In this document: piece by piece, positions 60,497 through 64,000 of the stretch | Position numbering within the stretch: the stretch's first letter is position 1 | How the letters are laid out: each line of letters opens with the position of its first letter | Source of the DNA: JBELHJ01 sp042091495 | GTDB lineage: Bacteria; Bacteroidota; Bacteroidia; Flavobacteriales; Flavobacteriaceae | Reading direction: 5' to 3' | DNA: 64,000 bases | Assembly: GCA_042091495.1 (NCBI GenBank) | Contig: JBELHJ010000002.1 | Span: 25,589-89,588 of the forward strand | Position numbers and translations under genes: made by a program | Notes under the pieces: model-generated | What the model saw: only the letters and a program-made list of their open reading frames with translations | What the model was told of the DNA's origin: nothing | Database searches by the model: none

Positions 60497-61348
60497 ATGA
60501 AAAAAATCACCTTATTAATTCACTGTAATGATCAAAAAGGAATCATTGCATCTGTTACCCAGTTTATTCTTGAACAAAAAGGAAATATTGTATACATTGA
60601 TCAGCATGTAGATCGCGAAGCTGGTATTTTTTTTATGAGACTTGAGGGAGAATTTGGGGAAGGATTTGATCACATGGGATTCAAAGCTAATTTTCAAACA
60701 TTAATTGCAAACCAATTTAATATAAACTGGAAAATCTATTCTTCGAGCTACAAACCTGCTATGGCTTTGTTTGTTTCTAAGTATGACCATTGTTTGTATG
60801 ATATTTTGGGGAGGTTTAAATCTGGAGAATTAAATGTTTCTATTCCTTTTATTTTAAGTAATCATGATGATTTAAAGTCTATAGCAGATAGTTTTGATAT
60901 TCCATTTTATCACATTCCATTTAATAAAGGAAATAAGAACGAAGCAACTTTAAAACAACTAGAGTTATTGAAACAATTTAATGTCGACTTTGTTGTCCTT
61001 GCGAGATACATGCAAATTATACCAAAATCAATGATTGATGCTTATCAAAATAAAATTATCAATATTCATCACTCCTTCTTACCTGCTTTCGTTGGTGCTA
61101 AACCATACCACTCAGCGTATAAAAGAGGAGTTAAAATCATAGGTGCAACCAGTCACTACGTTACTGAGGAACTTGATGCTGGGCCAATTATTGAACAAGG
61201 TGTAAATAGAGTAAGTCATACACACAGTATTTCAGATTTGGTAACTAAAGGAAGAGATCTAGAAAAAATAGTTTTATCCACGGCCATCAAACTTCATATT
61301 CAAAGAAAAGTAATGGTTTACAATAACAAAACCGTTATTTTTTCTTAA
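60497..61348 (+). CDS. purU: Formyltetrahydrofolate deformylase
   Basis: A 283-residue enzyme that hydrolyses 10-formyltetrahydrofolate to formate and tetrahydrofolate, balancing one-carbon units. An N-terminal ACT domain (about 1-85, LLIHCNDQKGIIASVTQFI) is followed by the formyltransferase fold with the catalytic Asn-His-Asp set: IINIHHSFLPAF, GATSHYVTEELDAGPII. The length fits the family (280). A 265-base AT-rich gap follows. Confidence 0.94.
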   Translation: MKKITLLIHCNDQKGIIASVTQFILEQKGNIVYIDQHVDREAGIFFMRLEGEFGEGFDHMGFKANFQTLIANQFNINWKIYSSSYKPAMALFVSKYDHCLYDILGRFKSGELNVSIPFILSNHDDLKSIADSFDIPFYHIPFNKGNKNEATLKQLELLKQFNVDFVVLARYMQIIPKSMIDAYQNKIINIHHSFLPAFVGAKPYHSAYKRGVKIIGATSHYVTEELDAGPIIEQGVNRVSHTHSISDLVTKGRDLEKIVLSTAIKLHIQRKVMVYNNKTVIFS

Positions 61349-61533
61349 AATCTTGATAAACGAAGACTAGTTCAGTACATCTAATTGTCATAAATATTTA
61401 CCTATTTATTTATCTGTAGTAAAATTCTAAAAATTTAATACTGTTAAAATTTTAGGTAAAGTGTAATTAAATATAGATTAAGTAACAATTTTTATAGTTA
61501 TATATTTTTATTTGTATTTTTTACACTTATAAT
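61349..61533 (+). other. Gene-free AT-rich gap downstream of purU
   Basis: I see no open reading frame, tRNA, hairpin terminator or conserved RNA element in these 185 bases. They have many short A/T runs, which may reflect only the low GC content. The gap ends in the strong promoter for the small genes at 61614. Confidence 0.6.
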
Positions 61534-61564
61534 TTGGTGATTATCAATTAGTTACATATATTTG
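61534..61564 (+). promoter_or_regulatory. Strong promoter of the two small unknown genes
   Basis: TTG (61534-61536) and the perfect -7 box TATATTTG (61557-61564) are exactly 20 bases apart. The leader to the ATG at 61614 is about 44 bases. Confidence 0.72.
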
Positions 61565-61613
61565 TAAACGTAAATAATACATTTAATAATAATAGTATAT
61601 ATAACGTTTAAAA

Positions 61614-61838
61614 ATGAGTGATCAAAATTCAAAAATCAGAATCCCCGGTTTTAAAAATTACAAACAATTAATTGAGCGTGCCTACAACTATAGGTTCATT
61701 GATCCAGCAGAAAGTGATATTGCTGAATACAGAGCAATGCTTTTAATGAGTGAGTATAATAAAAATGCATTTCTTGATAGACATGATGATTTCAACTCAA
61801 TAAGAGAATTAAAACAAATGAAAGTATTTAGTATTTAA
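61614..61838 (+). CDS. Small unknown protein 1
   Basis: A 74-residue cytosolic protein, rich in charged and aromatic residues (KNYKQLIERAYNYRFIDPAESDIAEYRAMLLMSEYNKNAF). It looks all-helical. I do not recognise it. A strong promoter precedes it and a second small gene follows after 9 bases, so the two are expected to be made together. Confidence 0.68.
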   Translation: MSDQNSKIRIPGFKNYKQLIERAYNYRFIDPAESDIAEYRAMLLMSEYNKNAFLDRHDDFNSIRELKQMKVFSI

Positions 61839-61847
61839 AAAAGAGTT

Positions 61848-62081
61848 ATGAAAATTGTAAAAGACTTCAATAAGTGGATTGATCAAAATCTTGATCGTGT
61901 AGAGCAAAAGTTAATTAATGAAGAACGCTATGATGAATTATTATATCATATGGAAGATGTTCTTTACTATGAATATACAAAGGAAATTAACAAAGATTAT
62001 TCAAAGAATCAAATCAACCATGCCTTCGATTTTTGGAAGCAAAATGCTCGTAAAGAATTGTTTGAGCACCGCTCTGCCTAA
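61848..62081 (+). CDS. Small unknown protein 2
   Basis: A 77-residue, charged, probably helical protein (DFNKWIDQNLDRVEQKLINEERYDELLYHMEDVLYYEY). It is not recognised. It starts 9 bases after small protein 1 and its stop overlaps that of pyrF on the other strand by 4 bases, so the start and stop positions are constrained. The pair may be a two-subunit small complex; that is speculation. Confidence 0.68.
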   Translation: MKIVKDFNKWIDQNLDRVEQKLINEERYDELLYHMEDVLYYEYTKEINKDYSKNQINHAFDFWKQNARKELFEHRSA

Positions 62082-62902
62082 ATAAATTTTTCTGCCAATA
62101 TAGCCGCCATTTGTTGTTGCAGTTGATGCGCAGAACTAGCAGCAGCTTGAGCGAAATCTTCACCAGAAGAAGCATATATAATTACTCTAGATGAATTGAT
62201 AAGTAAACCTATTTTATTATTCATTCCAAAATCACAAACAGCTTTTAAGTCTCCTCCTTGAGCACCAACTCCCGGCACCAACAAGAAATTGTCTGGAACA
62301 ATAGTCCTTATTTCTGATAAAAAATCAGCTTTTGTTGCTCCAATTACATACATCAAATTTTCTGAATTTTCCCAAGTTTTAGAAACCTCCAATACGTACT
62401 TGTATAAGAACGTATTTTCAACTTCTTGTGTTTGAAAATCAAAAGCACCTGTATTAGATGTTAATGCTAAAAGAATAGTATGTTTATTTTTGAAAGCTAA
62501 AAAAGGTTCAACAGAATCTTTACCCATATATGGAGCAACAGTAACACTATCAAAATTTAAATCATCAAAGAAAGCCTTAGCATACATGGTACTCGTATTG
62601 CCAATATCTCCCCTTTTAGCATCAGCAATGGTAAAAATTTTAGGGTGATTAGCATTAATATAATCTATTGTTTTTTTTAATGATGCCCATCCATCAGTAC
62701 CATAAGCCTCATAAAATGCAGTATTAGGCTTGTATGCTACACACAAATGATGCGTGGCATCTATAATAGCTTTATTAAATTCAAAAATTGGATCTTCTTT
62801 GTTTAATAGATGACTTGGAATTTTTTTTAAATCAACATCTAAACCAATACACAAAAAAGATTTCTTTCTTTTAATTTCATCAACAAGTAAAGCTATATCC
62901 AT
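62078..62902 (-). CDS. pyrF: Orotidine 5'-phosphate decarboxylase
   Basis: A 274-residue enzyme that makes UMP from OMP. It is the group with the long N-terminal lead rather than the 230-residue E. coli type. FLCIGLDVDLKKIP begins the barrel, TIADAKRGDIGNTSTMYAKAFF carries the catalytic Asp-Lys-x-x-Asp, and LLVPGVGAQGGDL the phosphate loop. It follows prfA by 10 bases and is probably co-transcribed. Confidence 0.95.
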   Translation of the reverse strand: MDIALLVDEIKRKKSFLCIGLDVDLKKIPSHLLNKEDPIFEFNKAIIDATHHLCVAYKPNTAFYEAYGTDGWASLKKTIDYINANHPKIFTIADAKRGDIGNTSTMYAKAFFDDLNFDSVTVAPYMGKDSVEPFLAFKNKHTILLALTSNTGAFDFQTQEVENTFLYKYVLEVSKTWENSENLMYVIGATKADFLSEIRTIVPDNFLLVPGVGAQGGDLKAVCDFGMNNKIGLLINSSRVIIYASSGEDFAQAAASSAHQLQQQMAAILAEKFI

Positions 62903-62912
62903 AAAGTTCTAA

Positions 62913-63989
62913 TTAAATTGTTTCATCATTAGCTTTAAGCTTTTCAGTATTTTCAGCAAGCATAAGTTCATCAATTATTTTTTGAATATCGCCATTAACA
63001 ATATTTTGAAGATCATAAAGTGTCAAACCAATTCTATGATCGGTTACCCGTCCCTGGGGATAATTGTATGTTCTAATTTTAGCACTTCTATCACCAGAAG
63101 AAACCATAGAACCGCGCTTTGCAGCATCTTCTTCTTGTTTTTTAGCCAACTCCAAATCATAAAGTCGAGAGCGCAATACTTTAAAAGCCTTTTCTTTATT
63201 TTTATGTTGGGATTTCTGATCCTGACATTGGGCCACCAAACCAGTTGGAATATGAGTTAATCTTACTGCAGAGTAGGTAGTATTTACAGACTGTCCGCCA
63301 GGGCCTGAAGAACAGAAAAAATCAATTCTAACGTCTTTAGGGTTTATTTCAACATCAAACTCCTCTGCTTCTGGAAAAACCATAACGGTTGCTGCACTTG
63401 TATGAACTCGACCCTGTGTTTCAGTTTGTGGGACACGTTGTACACGGTGTACCCCAGCTTCAAATTTAAGAGTACCATATACATCTTCACCTGATACTTC
63501 AAATTGTATTTCTTTGAAGCCACCATTAGTACCCTCGCTATAGTCAACAGTACTTACATTCCACCCTTTAGATTCGCAATACTTGGTATACATTCTAAAT
63601 AAATCACCAGCAAAAATACTAGCTTCGTCACCACCAGTTCCTGCTCTAAGTTCAACAACTGCATTTTTAGAATCTTCTGGATCTTTGGGTATCAGTAAAA
63701 ATTTAATTTCTTCTTCTAAAATCGGAATTCCTGATTTAGCTTCTTCAAATTGCATCTTTGCCATCTCAACCATTTCGGCATCACTTCCATCAGCTATGAT
63801 TTCTTCAGCTTCTTTAAGATTATCAATTAAAAGTATATAAGCTTCTCGCTTTTCAACTAGAAGCCTTAGGTCTTTGTATTCTTTATTTAATTGCACGTAA
63901 CGTTTTTGGTCAGATATTACATCAGGTTGAATAATCAAATCACTTACCTCATCAAAACGTTGTTTAACTATTTGTAGTTTATCTAGCAT
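62913..63989 (-). CDS. prfA: Peptide chain release factor 1
   Basis: A 358-residue class I release factor for UAA/UAG stop codons. The codon-recognition tripeptide P-x-T is present (VPQTETQGRVHTS) and the peptidyl-tRNA hydrolysis motif is GPGGQSVNT. The length and domain order (helical N-terminus, codon-binding domain, GGQ domain, C-terminal tail) are normal. The RF2-type SPF motif is absent. Confidence 0.97.
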   Translation of the reverse strand: MLDKLQIVKQRFDEVSDLIIQPDVISDQKRYVQLNKEYKDLRLLVEKREAYILLIDNLKEAEEIIADGSDAEMVEMAKMQFEEAKSGIPILEEEIKFLLIPKDPEDSKNAVVELRAGTGGDEASIFAGDLFRMYTKYCESKGWNVSTVDYSEGTNGGFKEIQFEVSGEDVYGTLKFEAGVHRVQRVPQTETQGRVHTSAATVMVFPEAEEFDVEINPKDVRIDFFCSSGPGGQSVNTTYSAVRLTHIPTGLVAQCQDQKSQHKNKEKAFKVLRSRLYDLELAKKQEEDAAKRGSMVSSGDRSAKIRTYNYPQGRVTDHRIGLTLYDLQNIVNGDIQKIIDELMLAENTEKLKANDETI

Positions 63990-64000
63990 ATCTTACTGAA

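Noticed and set aside
1..64000. tRNA genes, CRISPR arrays, prophage or integrase genes, toxin-antitoxin pairs
   Set aside because: I looked at all gaps between genes and saw no cloverleaf tail (GGTTCRAATCC), no regularly spaced short repeats and no integrase, so none is reported. A tRNA scan would be needed to be certain.

Overview
The window is a stretch of chromosome from a member of the Bacteroidota, almost certainly family Flavobacteriaceae and probably marine or surface-associated. The signs are: a SusD/SusE starch-uptake locus; type IX secretion sorting domains of both kinds (type A on an amylase, type B on a 996-residue surface protein); lineage-typical genes such as DUF5606, DUF4920, DUF1684 and a release-factor/PyrF/small-protein neighbourhood; many upstream regions carrying the Bacteroidota promoter pattern TTG-N18..21-TAnnTTTG; few Shine-Dalgarno sequences; and visibly AT-rich DNA. 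No tRNA, rRNA, CRISPR array, insertion sequence or prophage was seen. Coding density is high and no gene-free gap exceeds about 270 bases.

Layout. 1-4575: end of a starch-utilisation locus (SusD C-terminus, a SusE/SusF-like lipoprotein with two almost identical binding domains, a secreted GH13 amylase with a T9SS tail). 4710-11053: two secreted amidohydrolase-like proteins, a SpoU-type RNA methyltransferase and a Ste24-like membrane protease. 11112-15076: rel - fur-like - purA, a likely operon. 15167-22434: OstA-like envelope protein, class III aminotransferase, TPR protein, two tandem DUF368 (PopT-like) membrane proteins and aroE. 22512-26877: DUF349 protein, then on the minus strand mazG, DUF5606, def and ruvX. 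26971-33690: dapD followed by a glycan block (GT9 heptosyltransferase-like, two GT2, a Kdo-kinase-like protein, two GT4/GT1), which looks like lipopolysaccharide core assembly. 33702-36715: threonylcarbamoyl-AMP synthase, CCA-adding enzyme and haem A synthase. 36743-44101: pRiA4b ORF-3-like protein, an ABC exporter, the T9SS type B protein and uvrB. 44149-46540 (minus): small secreted protein, sucC, ACT-domain protein. 46644-47849: lysA. 47892-54540 (minus): M28 peptidase, sigma-54 activator, NatAB-like ABC pair, dnaJ, grpE. 54616-56664 (minus): SDR epimerase-like, mnmD, DUF4920. 56742-61348: ilvE, MazG-like, small membrane protein, fluoride channel, DUF1684 lipoprotein, Lrp regulator, an unknown, purU. 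61614-63989: two small unknown proteins, pyrF and prfA.

How it fits together. The first block imports and degrades alpha-glucans; the middle blocks build and recycle envelope glycans (lipid carrier recycling by DUF368 proteins, LPS core transferases, OstA-like transport, diaminopimelate enzymes DapD and LysA). The rest is housekeeping (translation, nucleotide and amino acid synthesis, protein folding, DNA repair). The most useful new observations are regulatory: two intergenic sites with an exact AAC-N16-CGTC extracytoplasmic-function sigma pattern; a grpE promoter that overlays a sigma-54-like GG-N10-GC element, a 6-base inverted repeat and a perfect -7 box; and several genes whose -7 box lies so close to the start codon that the mRNA may be leaderless. 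I did not find a convincing new defence, secretion or mobile system; the region reads mostly as conserved core genome.
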